DNA from: Verrucomicrobiota bacterium
GTDB taxonomy: Bacteria > Verrucomicrobiota > Verrucomicrobiia > Limisphaerales > JACPZS01
Reading direction: 5' to 3'
DNA: 64,000 nt
NCBI GenBank assembly: GCA_016195385.1
Contig: JACPZS010000250.1
Coordinates: forward strand, 1-64,000
Both the position numbers and the translations under genes were made by a program. Of the stretch, positions 17,688 through 30,100 are shown one piece after another. Position 1 is the first letter of the stretch, and the number at the start of each line of letters is the position of its first letter. The notes beneath the pieces are model-generated. The model had not been told where the DNA came from, did no database searches, and saw only the letters and a program-made list of their open reading frames with translations.

Positions 17688-17975
17688 ATGACACCCGATT
17701 TAGTGCTTTGGATTTACATAGTGTTTCTGTTCGCTGGCGGGCTGGTCGGCTTTCTAAAAGCGGGCAGCAAAATGTCGCTCATCATGGCGTCGGTCTTCGC
17801 GGCGTTGCTGGCGTTGTGCGCCCTGCACATTGTTGCCATCCCGTGGCTCGCGGATGGGTTGCTCGCTTTTCTGCTCGTGTTTTTCGGAATGCGTTTTGCC
17901 AAGGGAAAAAAGTTCATGCCCAACGGCCTGATGACCGCGTTGACAATCGCGGCGCTCCTGTTGCGCCACGTGTGA
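17688..17975 (+). CDS. TMEM14-family small membrane protein
   Basis: A 95-residue hydrophobic protein with three to four helices. The start DLVLWIYIVFLFAGGLVGFLKAGSKMSLIM and the FLLVFFGMRFAKGKKFMPNGLM segment match the TMEM14 (UPF0136) family of small membrane proteins found in bacteria, plants and mitochondria. Its bacterial role is unknown. It is 64 bases upstream of hrpB on the same strand. Confidence 0.85.
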   Translation: MTPDLVLWIYIVFLFAGGLVGFLKAGSKMSLIMASVFAALLALCALHIVAIPWLADGLLAFLLVFFGMRFAKGKKFMPNGLMTALTIAALLLRHV

Positions 17976-18039
17976 TTTTTCAAACCACCGGTGGCGCGAA
18001 ATTTTCAACGCCGCCGCCATCGCCGACCAGCTCCTTGCC

Positions 18040-20622
18040 GTGACTCAAACGCTTCCCATCTGGCAGATCCATTCCGCGATCATGGACACCTTGCACGAGA
18101 GCAACCGTCTCGTGCTCGTCGCACCGACGGGTTCTGGCAAAACCACGCAGGTGCCGCAGATGTTGCTCGAAGCGGGACTCGCGGGAGAAAAAAAAATCGT
18201 CGTCCTGCAACCGCGCCGGGTCGCGGCGCGCACAGTGGCGTCCCGTGTCGCCTGGGAGCGAAATTGCCAGCTCGGCGGCGAGGTCGGTTATCAAATCCGC
18301 TTCGACGACCAGACGAGCCTCGGCACGCGGATTTGCTTCGTGACTGAAGGGATTTTGCTGCGCTGGCTGCAGGATGATCGCGCGCTGGGCGACGTGGGCG
18401 CGGTGTTGTTCGATGAATTTCACGAACGCAACCTGCTGAGTGACGTGGCCCTGCCGCTGGTGAAGCAGCTTCAGCAAACGCGCCGGCCGGATCTGAAAAT
18501 GGTCGTGATGTCCGCCACACTCGAAGCCGAGCCGGTGGCGAAATATCTGGGCGACGCGCCGATTTTGATTTCCGAGGGCCAGAGTTTTCCTGTGCAAGTG
18601 AATTATCTGGATCACCACGACGAGCGTCCGATCACCGAACAAGCGGCGGATGTCGTCGAGCGCATCGTGAACACCGGCGCGCCGGGCGACATTCTGATTT
18701 TCATGCCGGGCATGGGCGAAATCAACGCCACCATCAACGCCTGCCGCGCCGCGCATCCAGCCGAACACCTTGCCTTCATTCCATTGCACGGCGAGTTGCA
18801 GCCGGAAGAGCAGGATCTCGCGTTCACGCCGAACCCGCTGCGCAAAATCGTCGTCGCCACGAACGTCGCCGAGACTTCAGTGACGATTGACGGCATTCGC
18901 CACGTGGTGGACGGCGGACAGGCGCGGGTCGCGCGCTACGACGCGGAGCGCGGCATCGGCACCTTGTTCATTGAGGACATCAGCCGCGCCTCGGCGGATC
19001 AGCGCAAAGGCCGCGCGGGCCGCACCGCGCCGGGCACGTGCCACCGGCTCTGGACGGAGAGCGGTCATTTGAACCGCCCCGAACGCAACACGCCGGAGAT
19101 TCAACGCAGCGATTTGGCGGAGGTCGTTTTGCTCCTGCATTCGCTGGGCATCAAAAAAGCAGTCAGCTTCGACTGGCTCGACAAGCCAGATGTGCAGGCC
19201 GTCGAGCGCGCGGAAAATCTGCTGCACAAACTCGGCGCGATCAATTTACGCACGGAAGAAATCACACCGGTCGGCCGGCAGATGCTGCGGCTGCCGATGC
19301 ACCCGCGTTATTCGCGCATGCTCATCGAGGCCAGCCGGCGCGGGTGCGTGCCGGCGGCGGTGTTGTGCGCGGCGCTCGTGAGCGGACGCGATCTGTTGCA
19401 ACGGCTCCGGCGCGAGGACAAGCATATCGCCGAGGCGCGCGAACTTTTTGAAGCGAGCCAGGACTCGGATTTCTTCACGCTGATGCGCGCCTATCAGTTT
19501 GCGAAAAACAATAACTTCAATGGTGACCGCTGCCGTCGCTACGGCATCAATGCGCAGTCAGCACGACAGGTAGAACAAACGTTCGAGCAAATTGTCGAGA
19601 TCGCCCGACGCCAGAAGTTAATTGAGCGTGCAGCGCAAGACGAGGAAGTCGGCTCTCGACCGGCAACTGATGATGCGCTGTTGCGCTGCTTGACGGCGGG
19701 GTTTGTCGATCAACTTTGCATCCGGCGCGACACGGGCACGCTGGAGTGCGATTTGACCGAGGGCCGGCACGGCACGTTGGTGCGCGAGAGCGTGGTGCAA
19801 AATGCGATACTGTTCGTCTCGGCGACGATTCGCGAAGTGCCGTCGCGCGGCTCGGAGAATTTGACGCTGCTCGCGCTGGCGAGCGCAGTGAAACGCGAGT
19901 GGCTGGAGGAAATGTTTCCGGAACAAATCACCGCGCAGGTCGAGCACTTGTTTGATCGGACGCACAAGCGGGTGGCAGCCGTGAAGCTCGTGCGGTTTGG
20001 GGATTTAGTGATTCACCATGAACATCAACGCGACGTTGAACCGGGCGCATCCGGCCGCTGTCTCGCCGAATCACAGCGAAAAGGCTGGTTCGAGTTGCCG
20101 CTGTTTAACCACGACGTGAAACAGTTCATCGCGCGGGTGAATTTGGTCTGCGCTGTTTCGCCAGAACTGGAATTTCCGCCGCTCGATGACGCGGCGATTA
20201 CCGCCTGCCTGGCGCGCGCGTTCGCCGGCATGACGCTCGTGAAGGAAGCGCAGGGCACGCATCTGCTGGATGAGTTCAACCACCATCTCGCCCCGGAACA
20301 ATTAACCTGGCTGGACGAACTGGCACCGTTGAGCATCGCGGGGACCGAGGGGCGGAAGTTGAAGCTGGTCTATGCGGAGTCGGCGCTCGACGAAGACGGC
20401 GAGCCGGCTTCGCCCGAGGTGCAGGTGAAGCTGCACGAGTGTTTTCAACTCAAGGAACATCCCCATGTGTGCGAAGGGAAATTGCCGGTGAAGCTGTGGC
20501 TGTGCGCGCCGGGTGGCAAACGGCTCGAAGCGACGTTCAATTGGCCAGCCTTCAAGACGAACACTTACCCGAAGCTGAAGGCCGGTTTGCAAAAGACGTA
20601 TCCTGGATTTACCTGGCTGTGA
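18040..20622 (+). CDS. hrpB: ATP-dependent helicase HrpB
   Basis: An 860-residue DEAH-type helicase. Walker A GSGKTT at 31-36, Walker B DEFH at 125-128, MSATLE near 157 and QRKGRAGRTAPG near 320 are all present. Following these come the helicase-associated domain and the HrpB C-terminal domain ending KTYPGFTWL, and the total length is typical for HrpB. GTG at 18040 is the start. HrpB is a putative RNA helicase of unclear physiological role. No sign of truncation. Confidence 0.95.
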   Translation: MTQTLPIWQIHSAIMDTLHESNRLVLVAPTGSGKTTQVPQMLLEAGLAGEKKIVVLQPRRVAARTVASRVAWERNCQLGGEVGYQIRFDDQTSLGTRICFVTEGILLRWLQDDRALGDVGAVLFDEFHERNLLSDVALPLVKQLQQTRRPDLKMVVMSATLEAEPVAKYLGDAPILISEGQSFPVQVNYLDHHDERPITEQAADVVERIVNTGAPGDILIFMPGMGEINATINACRAAHPAEHLAFIPLHGELQPEEQDLAFTPNPLRKIVVATNVAETSVTIDGIRHVVDGGQARVARYDAERGIGTLFIEDISRASADQRKGRAGRTAPGTCHRLWTESGHLNRPERNTPEIQRSDLAEVVLLLHSLGIKKAVSFDWLDKPDVQAVERAENLLHKLGAINLRTEEITPVGRQMLRLPMHPRYSRMLIEASRRGCVPAAVLCAALVSGRDLLQRLRREDKHIAEARELFEASQDSDFFTLMRAYQFAKNNNFNGDRCRRYGINAQSARQVEQTFEQIVEIARRQKLIERAAQDEEVGSRPATDDALLRCLTAGFVDQLCIRRDTGTLECDLTEGRHGTLVRESVVQNAILFVSATIREVPSRGSENLTLLALASAVKREWLEEMFPEQITAQVEHLFDRTHKRVAAVKLVRFGDLVIHHEHQRDVEPGASGRCLAESQRKGWFELPLFNHDVKQFIARVNLVCAVSPELEFPPLDDAAITACLARAFAGMTLVKEAQGTHLLDEFNHHLAPEQLTWLDELAPLSIAGTEGRKLKLVYAESALDEDGEPASPEVQVKLHECFQLKEHPHVCEGKLPVKLWLCAPGGKRLEATFNWPAFKTNTYPKLKAGLQKTYPGFTWL

Positions 20623-20786
20623 ACTTTGCGAACGCGGCGCTCCCCAAGTCTTGACCAGCCCAGCGATTGTACGCACGATGAGGCAGCGTCCGCACGATAG
20701 TTGGGCGAGCACGGATGCCGGGCGGAGACGGTTTGCGCACCAGCTTACAGAACAGGCCGGAAACGCCGATACTGAATCACAATTTG

Positions 20787-23700
20787 ATGATGAATAATCT
20801 TCCGACTCAGGCGACGGACGGAGACGTTCCCGAACGATTGACGGGACTTTCCCCCGCCAAGCAGGCGCTGCTGCAAATGCGCCTGAAGCAGGCCAAAAAG
20901 TCGGCTGCTTCCACAGCCTGGACGATTCCGCACCAGCCCGGCCGGGTCGGAGCACCGCTTTCTTTTTCCCAGCAGCAGGTCTGGCTGGACTGCCAGCTTC
21001 GGGACGAGAAAAACGTTTACAACGTGCCACGATCGCTTCGCCTGGCGGGGAAACTGGACCGCTCCGCCTTGCAACGGGCGTTGGCCGCGTTGATCGAGCG
21101 GCACGAAATTTTGCGCACCACCTACGCGGCCGCCGGCGGCGTGCCACTCCAAAGCGTCACGACGAACCAATTTGCAAATTTGCCGTTGCATGACTTGCGA
21201 GCATTGCCTGAACTCAAACGCGCGGCGGAGGCGGAAAGCATTCTGAAACATGAACTCGCAAAGCCGTTCGATCTCACGCGCGAACTCATGCTGCGGGCGT
21301 CGTTGATACAACTGGCCGATGAGGAGCATGTGCTTTCGCTGGTGACGCATCACCTGGCGTCCGACGGTTGGTCGCGCGGAGTCCTCTTTCGCGAGCTGTC
21401 CGCGCTTTACAACGATTTCCACACCGGACGCGCGCCTTCGCTGCCGCCCTTGCCTATCCAATTCGCGGATTACGCCGCCTGGCAGCGGAAATTCTTTCAA
21501 GACGAAAACCTGGAGCAGGCGTTGGGCTACTGGCGAAAACAACTCGCCGGCGCGCCGCAGTTGTTGGAATTGCCGACGGATCGCCCGCGCCCGGCACAGC
21601 AAAGTTTTTCGAGCGAACTGGTCACACTTCCCGCGTCGCCGGAGTTGCTGGAGCGATTGCGCGCATTCAGCAAGCAAGAGGGCGCGACGCTTTTTATGAC
21701 TTGTCTCGCCGGCTTGCAGGCCGTTCTGTCGCAGTATGCGCGTTCCGAGGACGTGATTGTGGGCACGCCGGTTTCCGGCCGTGGTCGCGTCGAACTCGAG
21801 CCGTTAATCGGAGACTTCTTCAACATGCTCGCGTTGAGGACCGATCTGTCGGGCGATCCCACTTTTCGCGAGTTCCTCGGCCGCGTGCGCCGCGTCGCCC
21901 TGGACGCTTTTGAGCACGACAATCTCCCGTTTGAAAAGCTCGTTGCGGAGTTGAACGTGCCGCGTTCGGCGAGCTACCCGCCGCTGATGCAGGTGGCGTT
22001 TTTCATGGAAGGCTGGCAAAGCGAGCCGCCGCAATTCGACGGACTGACGGCGCGACCGACCGAGTCGGAAACGGAAGCCATCGTGCTGGATTTGTATCTC
22101 GGCCTGTTGGAAGACCAAGCCGGTCCGCGTTGGGGTGCCAAATTTACCACGGCGTTGTTCGATCCGGGAACCGCCCGGCGGCTGCTGGAAAGCTGGCAAT
22201 TGTTTTTGGAATCGGCCGTCGCCCAGCCCGATTTGCCGATTTCAAATTTTTCTTTGTTGAAAGATTCCGAGCGCCACCAACTGCTGGTCGAATGGAATCA
22301 AACCGCTCAAGATTATCCGCGCACGTTGTGTCTCCATCAGCTTTTTGAAGCGCAAGCCAGACGCCGTCCCGAAGCGTTGGCGGTGACTTTTGAAAACGAG
22401 TCGTTGACCTACGCCCAACTCAACGCGCGCGCGAACCAGTTGGCGCGACGCCTGCGTGCCGCCGGCGTCCGGCCGGAAACACTGGTGGCACTGTACGTCG
22501 AACGCTCGCTCGACATGATGGTCGGCGTGTTTGGCATTTTGAAATCAGGCGGCGCGTATGTGCCACTGGATCCCGCCTACCCGGCCGAGCGATTGCGCTA
22601 CATGCTCGAAGATTCCCAAGCGCCCGTAGTCGTCACCCAGGCGCGGCTGGCCGGCGACTTGACTGGCTTGAACGCAACGATCCTTTGTCTGGACGATACG
22701 GCTGCCGAAATCGTCGGTGGCACGACGGAGGATTTGGAAAACGTCACGACGCCGGAAAATCTAGCGTATGTGATTTACACGTCCGGTTCGACGGGCAAAC
22801 CCAAAGGCGTGCAGACGCCGCATCGGGCCGTCGTCAACTTCCTGCATTCGATGCGAGAGGCGCCGGGTTTCACGGAAAACGACATATTGCCAGCGCTGGC
22901 GTCGTTGTCCTTCGACATGTCCGTCATCGAAATTTTTCTGCCACCGACCACCGGCGGAAGAATGATCATCAGCAGTCGCGAAACCGCGGCGGACGGAGCG
23001 AAGTTGATCCAGTTAATCGAACAAAACGGTGTGACCGTGTTCCAGGCCACGCCTGCCACATGGCGGCTGCTGCTCCAAGCCGGCTGGAAAGGAGACAAGC
23101 GTCTGAAATTTATGTGCGGTGCCGAAACCTGGCAGCGTCCGCTCGCGGATGAACTACTCAAGCGCTGCGACAATTTGTGGAACATGTACGGCCCGACGGA
23201 AACCACAGTTTGGTCCACCGTTCAGCAGATTAAGGACGACGGCCGGCCAATTCTGGTGGGCCGGCCGATTGCCAACACGGAAATTTTCATCGTGAACAAA
23301 AACTTGCAGCCGGTGCCGGTGGGCGTGCCGGGCGAGCTATTGATCGGCGGCGCTGGGCTGGCGCGCGGTTATCGGGATCGGCCCGAATTGACGGCGGAAA
23401 AATTTGTCAAACATCCTTTCAGCGCAGATCCGCAGGCACGTCTTTACCGCACCGGCGATCTCGCGCGCTATCTTCCGGATGGCACAATCGAATGTCTGGG
23501 TCGCGTGGATTTTCAGGTTAAAATTCGCGGCTACCGCGTCGAGCTGGGTGAGATCGAGACTGCCATCGGCACGCATCCCGCAGTCGGCGAAGTGGTCGTT
23601 ACTGCGTTCGATGACAGTTCCGGGGAAAAAAGCCTCGTCGCATATCTTGCCGCCAAAGAAGGACAAGAAGTTTCCGCCACGGAACTGAGGCGATTCCTCA

Positions 23701-24122
23701 AAGAAATACTGCCGGACAACATGGTGCCGTCGGTATTTGTGAAACTGGAGAGCCTGCCGCGGTCGCCCAATGGCAAGATCGACCGGCGTGCTTTGCCTGC
23801 GCCGTTGGAAAAAGATCGCCGTGACGGTCTGGAGTATGTGCCGCCCGCAACGCCGGTGGAAAAACAACTGGCCGAGATTTGGTCGCAGACCATTGGCATC
23901 CAGCGAGTGAGTGCGCTTGATAATTTCTTTGAACTCGGCGGCCATTCACTGCTGGCGGTGCAAATCATCGCGCGCATCCGGGACGACCTGCACGTGGATC
24001 TGCCAATGCGGGTTTTATTTGATGCCGCGAACCTTTCCGAGATGGCCGCCGCCATTGAACAAGCGCTTATCTTGAGTCAAAATCCCGACGATATAGAGAA
24101 CATTTTGGCAGAGCTGGGTTAG
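20787..24122 (+). CDS. Nonribosomal peptide synthetase 1, C-A-T
   Basis: About 1111 residues in one module. A condensation domain spans about 50-470 with HHLASDG at 188-194. An adenylation domain spans about 510-990 with YTSGSTGKPKG, MYGPTETT, YRTGDLARYLPDG and NGKIDRRALP. The carrier domain has LGGHSLLAV with Ser1054 for the phosphopantetheine arm. The hand-read specificity code is about D-M-I-Q-M-G-M-V-W-K, closest to the classic glycine code (D-I-L-Q-L-G-L-I-W-K), so a small amino acid is likely. Having a C domain first means an acyl starter or an upstream partner. Start is uncertain: ATG 20787, 20790 or 20715. The next synthetase begins 74 bases after the stop. Confidence 0.95.
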   Translation: MMNNLPTQATDGDVPERLTGLSPAKQALLQMRLKQAKKSAASTAWTIPHQPGRVGAPLSFSQQQVWLDCQLRDEKNVYNVPRSLRLAGKLDRSALQRALAALIERHEILRTTYAAAGGVPLQSVTTNQFANLPLHDLRALPELKRAAEAESILKHELAKPFDLTRELMLRASLIQLADEEHVLSLVTHHLASDGWSRGVLFRELSALYNDFHTGRAPSLPPLPIQFADYAAWQRKFFQDENLEQALGYWRKQLAGAPQLLELPTDRPRPAQQSFSSELVTLPASPELLERLRAFSKQEGATLFMTCLAGLQAVLSQYARSEDVIVGTPVSGRGRVELEPLIGDFFNMLALRTDLSGDPTFREFLGRVRRVALDAFEHDNLPFEKLVAELNVPRSASYPPLMQVAFFMEGWQSEPPQFDGLTARPTESETEAIVLDLYLGLLEDQAGPRWGAKFTTALFDPGTARRLLESWQLFLESAVAQPDLPISNFSLLKDSERHQLLVEWNQTAQDYPRTLCLHQLFEAQARRRPEALAVTFENESLTYAQLNARANQLARRLRAAGVRPETLVALYVERSLDMMVGVFGILKSGGAYVPLDPAYPAERLRYMLEDSQAPVVVTQARLAGDLTGLNATILCLDDTAAEIVGGTTEDLENVTTPENLAYVIYTSGSTGKPKGVQTPHRAVVNFLHSMREAPGFTENDILPALASLSFDMSVIEIFLPPTTGGRMIISSRETAADGAKLIQLIEQNGVTVFQATPATWRLLLQAGWKGDKRLKFMCGAETWQRPLADELLKRCDNLWNMYGPTETTVWSTVQQIKDDGRPILVGRPIANTEIFIVNKNLQPVPVGVPGELLIGGAGLARGYRDRPELTAEKFVKHPFSADPQARLYRTGDLARYLPDGTIECLGRVDFQVKIRGYRVELGEIETAIGTHPAVGEVVVTAFDDSSGEKSLVAYLAAKEGQEVSATELRRFLKEILPDNMVPSVFVKLESLPRSPNGKIDRRALPAPLEKDRRDGLEYVPPATPVEKQLAEIWSQTIGIQRVSALDNFFELGGHSLLAVQIIARIRDDLHVDLPMRVLFDAANLSEMAAAIEQALILSQNPDDIENILAELG

Positions 24123-24147
24123 TTTGGAGCCGGCAGTTGTTTTTCGC

Positions 24148-24170
24148 GGCGCGTTTTTTTTTGACGCGCC
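24148..24170 (+). other. Hairpin between the two synthetase genes
   Basis: GGCGCGT pairs with ACGCGCC around a loop made almost only of T. It sits 26 bases after the stop of synthetase 1 and 27 before the start of synthetase 2. It could tune translation or partial termination, but it lacks a downstream T-run. Confidence 0.3.
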
Positions 24171-24196
24171 TGTCTTGATTGAGTTGAGCCTTTTAT

Positions 24197-27100
24197 ATGA
24201 GTGATCTTGCCAAGCGGCTGAGAACGTTATCGCCCGAGAAGCGCGCTCTCCTGCAGCAGCGGCTGCTTGAAAAACGCGTGGAGTCGCCGATGAAGGCGAT
24301 TCCGCGCCGCGAAACGGCCGGTCCGTGTCCAGTCTCCTTCGGACAGGAGCTGATGTGGTTGCTCGATAAACTGACACCGGGCATCAGCGCGTATAATGTG
24401 CCGCGAGTGCTGCGCATCAAGGGGGACTTGAATATCGAGGCGCTCCGAAAATCACTCGACACGATGCTCGCGCGTCATGCGGTCTTGCGGACGAACTACG
24501 TCAGCGCCGATGGCATTCCGATGCAGGTTGTGAACGAAGGCGCCACCGTCAACTTTCGCATCGTCGATCTCAGCGCAATGCCGCCGGAGCCACGGGAGGC
24601 GGAGGCCCAGCGAATTAGCATCGAAGAGTCGGACAAATCCTTCGATCTGGAGCGCGAATTGATGATGCGCACCACGCTGCTTCGACTGGCGGCCGACGAG
24701 CATATCTTGATTCTGGTCACCCACCACATTGCTTCTGATGGGGAGTCCCGCGGAATTTTCTTCCGGGAATTAGCCATCCTCTACGGCGCTTTCAGCGAGG
24801 GAAAAGTTCCCACGCTGCCGGATCCGCCCATTCAATATGCCGACTTTGCGGTCTGGCAGCGGGAGTCGTTCAAAGGTGAGGCTCTCCAGCGACAGTTGCA
24901 GTACTGGCTCAAGCAACTTTCCGGCGCGCCGCCGGTGCTGGAGCTTCCCAGCGACCGGCCCCGACCGGCGGTGCAAACGTATTCAGGCGCCCGCATGGGC
25001 GCGATGTATCCCAAGAGTGTGGCGCTGGCGTTGCGCGGCTTGAGCCAGCAGGAAGGTGCCACGCAGTTCATGCTGCTGCTGACGGCGTTCAACGTGTTGC
25101 TGCACCGCTACACCGGCCAGGACGACATCGTGGTAGGCACACCGGTTGCCGGCCGGAGTTGGACCGAAGTGGAAAACTTGATCGGCTACTTTTCCAATTC
25201 GCTCGTGCTGCGAACAAAGTTCGCGGGTAATCCAACTTTTCGCCAATTGCTCAAGCAAGTCCGCGAAATGACGCTCGGGGCATTTTCAAATCAAGAATTG
25301 CCGTTTGAAAAGCTCGTCGAAGAGTTGCAACCGGAGCGTGATTTGAGCCGCAGCCCGATCTACCAGATCATGTTCAGTGTCGGACAGGCCCGGGGCGAGG
25401 AAACGTCGCTGCGCGGTTTGCAACTGACTCCGCTGAATCCCGATCGCGGCACCGCCAAATTTGATCTGTCCTTTGGCTTTCGGGAGTTGCCGGAAGGTTT
25501 GTCCGCCGGTTGTGAGTACGCCACCGATTTGTTTGACGCGGCGACGTTCAAGCGCTTTTTCGCCCACTTGGGTGTACTCTTGGAGGCGATTGCCGCCAAT
25601 CCCGATCTTCCGGTGGATGAACTGCCACTCTTGACGGAAACCGAACGGCACCAGTTGCTCGCCGAATGGAATGACACCCACGCGGCTTACCCACGCCAAA
25701 TATGCGTGCATGAACTTGTCGAAAAACAAGCGGCGCGCGTGCCGGAAAACGTCGCTTTGGTGTTTGAAGGCCGATCCCTGACGTACCGGGAATTGAATGG
25801 GCGCGCCAACCAACTCGCCCGCTTGCTCCAGGCACGCGGAGTCAGGCCCGACGTGCAGGTCGCCATCTTGGTCGAGCGTTCCTTGGAGATGATCATCGCA
25901 GTTTTAGGAATTCTGAAAGCTGGTGCGGCGTTTGCTCCACTCGATCCGGCCATGCCCAAAGACCGGTTGTCTCTCATTCTTGCCGAAGCGAAAGCGCCGG
26001 TGGTGTTGACGCTTCAAGCGTTGACTGACCGCCTGCCGGAAACTTCCGCGGAAGTGTTTTGTCTGGATCACGACGGCGGCGTCCTCGCGGCGCAAAGCGA
26101 CCAAAATCCAGGGCTTTCTCAAGTGCCGGATTCGCTCGCGTACGTCATCTACACGTCGGGTTCCACCGGCGTGCCCAAGGGCGTCATGGTCAGTCACGCC
26201 AACCTGGTGAACGCCTACTTCGCGTGGGAGCAGGCGTATCAACTCCCGGAGGTCGCCACCGCGCATCTCCAGATGGCGAATTACGCATTTGACGTTTTCA
26301 GCGGAGATTTCGTGCGCACGCTGTGCTCGGGGGCGAAACTCGTGCTGTGTCCGTTGGAGACCTTGCTCAATGCGCAGGCGCTGTACGAGTTGATGCGCCG
26401 CGAAAAAGTGGACTGCGCCGAGTTCGTGCCGGCCGTGCTGCGGAACCTGATTCAATACCTCACCGAAACGAAGCAGTCGCTGGATTTCATGCGGCTGCTC
26501 ATCGCCGGTTCGGATGTCTGGTATGTGGACGAGTATAAAAACATCCAACGCTTCGGCGGGCCGAAAACGCGGTTGATCAATTCCTACGGCCTGGCGGAGG
26601 CGACGATCGACAGCACTTACTTTGAGGGTGACGTGGCACAGCTTCCCGGCGCAGGCTTGGTGCCCATCGGACGGCCCTTCCCCAACAGCCAGATTTACAT
26701 TCTCGACGAACGCCGACAATTGGTGCCCGTCGGAGTTACCGGCGAATTATGCATCAGCGGCCCGGGGTTGGCGCGCGGTTATTTGAATCGCCCTGATCTG
26801 ACCGCTGAGAAATTTATCCCGCACCCGTTTAGCGTTGACCCGGGCGCGCGGCTGTATCGCACCGGCGATGTCGCCCGGTATCGTCCCGATGGCACGATCG
26901 AATTCCTCGGCCGCAGCGACCATCAAGTTAAAATCCGCGGCTTCCGCATCGAGTTGGGCGAAATCGAGGCCGTGCTAAACCAGCATCCTCAAGTGCGGCA
27001 AGTCGTGGTGATCGTTCGGGAGGACACGCCGGGCGACAAACGGCTGACGGCCTATCTGGTTACGGGCCAACCGGCGCCGGCGCTCGCCGACCTGCGCGCG

Positions 27101-30100
27101 CACGCGAAGCAGCATCTTCCTGACTACATGGTGCCGGCGGCGTTTGTGTTCCTGGACAAGCTGCCGCTCACCAACAACGGCAAGCTCGATCGCAAGGCCC
27201 TCCCCGCGCCGGATGCTTCGCACAGCGGCGGCGATTTTCTGGCGCCGCGCAGCGCGTTGGAGCTGGAGTTAAAAAACATCTGGGAAGAAATCCTGGGCGT
27301 GAAGCCAATCGGGATCGCTGACAATTTTTTTGAAATCGGCGGCCATTCGCTGCTGGCGGTGAAGCTCTTCATCAAGGTGGAGCAAGTGACGGGGAAAAAA
27401 ATGCCGCTGGCCACGTTGTTCCAGGCGCCGACCATCGAACAATTCGCGGAAATCCTGCACCGCGAAAACTGGACACCCACGTGGAATGCCCTGGTCGCCA
27501 TCCAGCCCTCCGGCAGCAAGACGCCGCTGTTCCTGGTTCATGGTGTGGGCGGAAACATTTTGAATTACCAGGCGCTGGCGAAACGCCTGGCGCCGGATCA
27601 GCCGGTTTACGCCTTGCAGTCCGTGGGCATGGACGGCAAGCAGTCCCCGCTCAAGAGCGTGGAAGAGATGGCGACGGAGTACATCAAGGAAATACGCGGG
27701 CTCCAACCACAGGGCCCGTACTACCTGGGCGGCATGTCTTTTGGCGGGATGGTGATTTGGGAGATGGCGCAACAGCTCGCCGCGCAAGGGGAGCAGATTG
27801 GATTGCTGGCGATGCTGGATGTTGCGCCATGGGGGATCAGGGAGCGCCTCAGCCATGCGGAATTGTTTCGACTCAGAGCGGTCTTTTTCTTCGATCGAGT
27901 GCGCTACAATCTGATCGCTTTTCTTTCAGTGCCCTGGAGGGAAAAAATCATCTTCCTCCAGAAGAAAAAGAAAACCATGAAGCGCCGCCTCAAGAGCCGG
28001 CAGTGGCAGAGGGAATATGTCCAAATGCTTCGCGACGGACACAATTTGCCGCCGGGAATTCAAAATGTGAAAGAGGCGAATTTTCTGGCGGCCGAAAATT
28101 ACGAACCCCAGCCTTTCGACGTGAAGGTCACGGTTTTCCGCGGCATCGACAAAATGATCAAGCTGGGCATCGATCCCCGGATTGCCTGGCGGCATCTGGC
28201 CCGGGGCGGGGTGGAGTTGCATGAAGTTCCGGGTGATCATTTGACGCTCCTGGAGGAGCCGAATGTCCAGGTTCTCGTCAAAAAACTTCGCACCTGCCTG
28301 GCGGCGCCGGTGATCGGGCCAACGTGCGTTCACCAATTTTTCGAGGAACAAGCCAGGCGTACGCCCGATGCCACTGCAGTCATCAATGGCGAAACGACGC
28401 TGAGTTATCACGAGTTGAATGAGCGCGCCGACCAACTGGCCGCGCATCTGCGCGCACTCGGCATCGGTCCCGACACCCGCGTCGGGCTTTGTGCCGAGCG
28501 CTCAATCGAGATGATCGTCGCCGTGCTCGGCATCTTGAAAGCTGGCGGCGCTTACGTGCCGATGGATTTCGCGTATCCCAAAGATCGGCTTCGTTTCATG
28601 CTTGAAGACAGCCGCGCGCCGGTGCTGCTGACGCAGCGGAAACTGGTGCTCGAACTGCCGGCCACTTCGGCAAAAGTGGTATTTCTGGACGAGCCGCTGC
28701 CCACGCTTCCGCCGGCTGCCCCGGCCACGAACGCGCAGCCCACTTCCGCCAGTTTGGCCTACGTGATTTACACTTCCGGCTCGACCGGGCAGCCCAAAGG
28801 CGTGGCGATGCCGCATCGATCCCTCGTCAACTTGATCGAGTGGCAGCGCAAGGAATCACAACTTCCGCCCTGCGCGAAGACGCTCCAATTTGCCTCGCTC
28901 AGTTTCGACGTCTCCTTCCAGGAAATGTTTTCCACGTGGGCCGCCGCCGGCACGCTGGTTTTGATCACCGAAGAAATGCGCCACCATCCCGGCGTGCTGC
29001 TCGGCTTCATGCAAAAGGAGGAAGTGGCCCGGCTGTTCCTGCCTTTCGTGGCGTTGCAGCACATCGCGCAGGCGGTGGAGGACACCGGCATCGTGCCGGC
29101 TACCTTGCGCGAAGTCGTCACCGCTGGCGAGCAATTGCAAATCTCGCCCGCCATCCAGAATCTTTTCCAAAGAATCCCCGAAGCGACGCTCTACAACCAC
29201 TACGGGCCGTCGGAAACACACGTGGTCACTTCGTATCGATTGGAAGGCCCGCCGCATCAATGGATGAGCTTGCCGCCCATCGGCCGCCCGATTCCACGGG
29301 TCAAAATCATCATCCTCGATCCCGATCTCAAGCCGGTCAAAGATGGCGAGCCAGGTGAGTTGCATGTGGGAGGCGTGGCGTTGGCACAGGGTTATCTCGA
29401 TCGCCCGGAGTTGACTCGTGAGGCTTTCATTCAGGACCCGCACAGTTCCGATCCGTCCGCGCGCTGGTACAAAACGGGGGATCTCGCGCGCTGGCTGCCC
29501 GATGGCAATCTTGAATTTCTTGGCCGCAAGGACAACCAAGTGAAGCTCCGTGGCTTCCGCATCGAACTGGGAGAAATCGAGACTGTGCTGGGGCAGCATC
29601 CCAAGGTGCGCGCCGCCGCCGTATCGATTCATGAGCCGGTACCGGGCGACAAACGCCTGGTGGCCTACGTCGTGGGACAGCCAAGCGACAAACCGGGAGT
29701 GAACGAGTTGCGCGCCTTTCTTGGCGAGCGGCTGGCGGACTACATGATCCCGACAGCGTTTGTGCCACTCGAAGCCCTTCCGCTCACGCCTAGCGGCAAG
29801 GTCGATCGTCGATCTTTACCGGCACCGGATCAAACCCGGCCAGCCTTGGAGAAGGAATTTGTCGCGCCGCGCGACAAGCTCGAGCAGGACTTGAAAGCCA
29901 TTTGGGAACAAGTGCTGGGCGTCAAACCGGTGGGTATTCGCGACAACTTTTTTGAACTCGGCGGTCATTCCCTGCTGGCGGCGCGCCTGTTCACGCTCAT
30001 GGAAAAAGCGACGAACCGGAAATTGCCGCTGGCGATTCTCTTCCAGGCGCCGACGATCGAAACGTGCGCCGAATTGCTGCGCCGCGAAAACTGGTTACCG

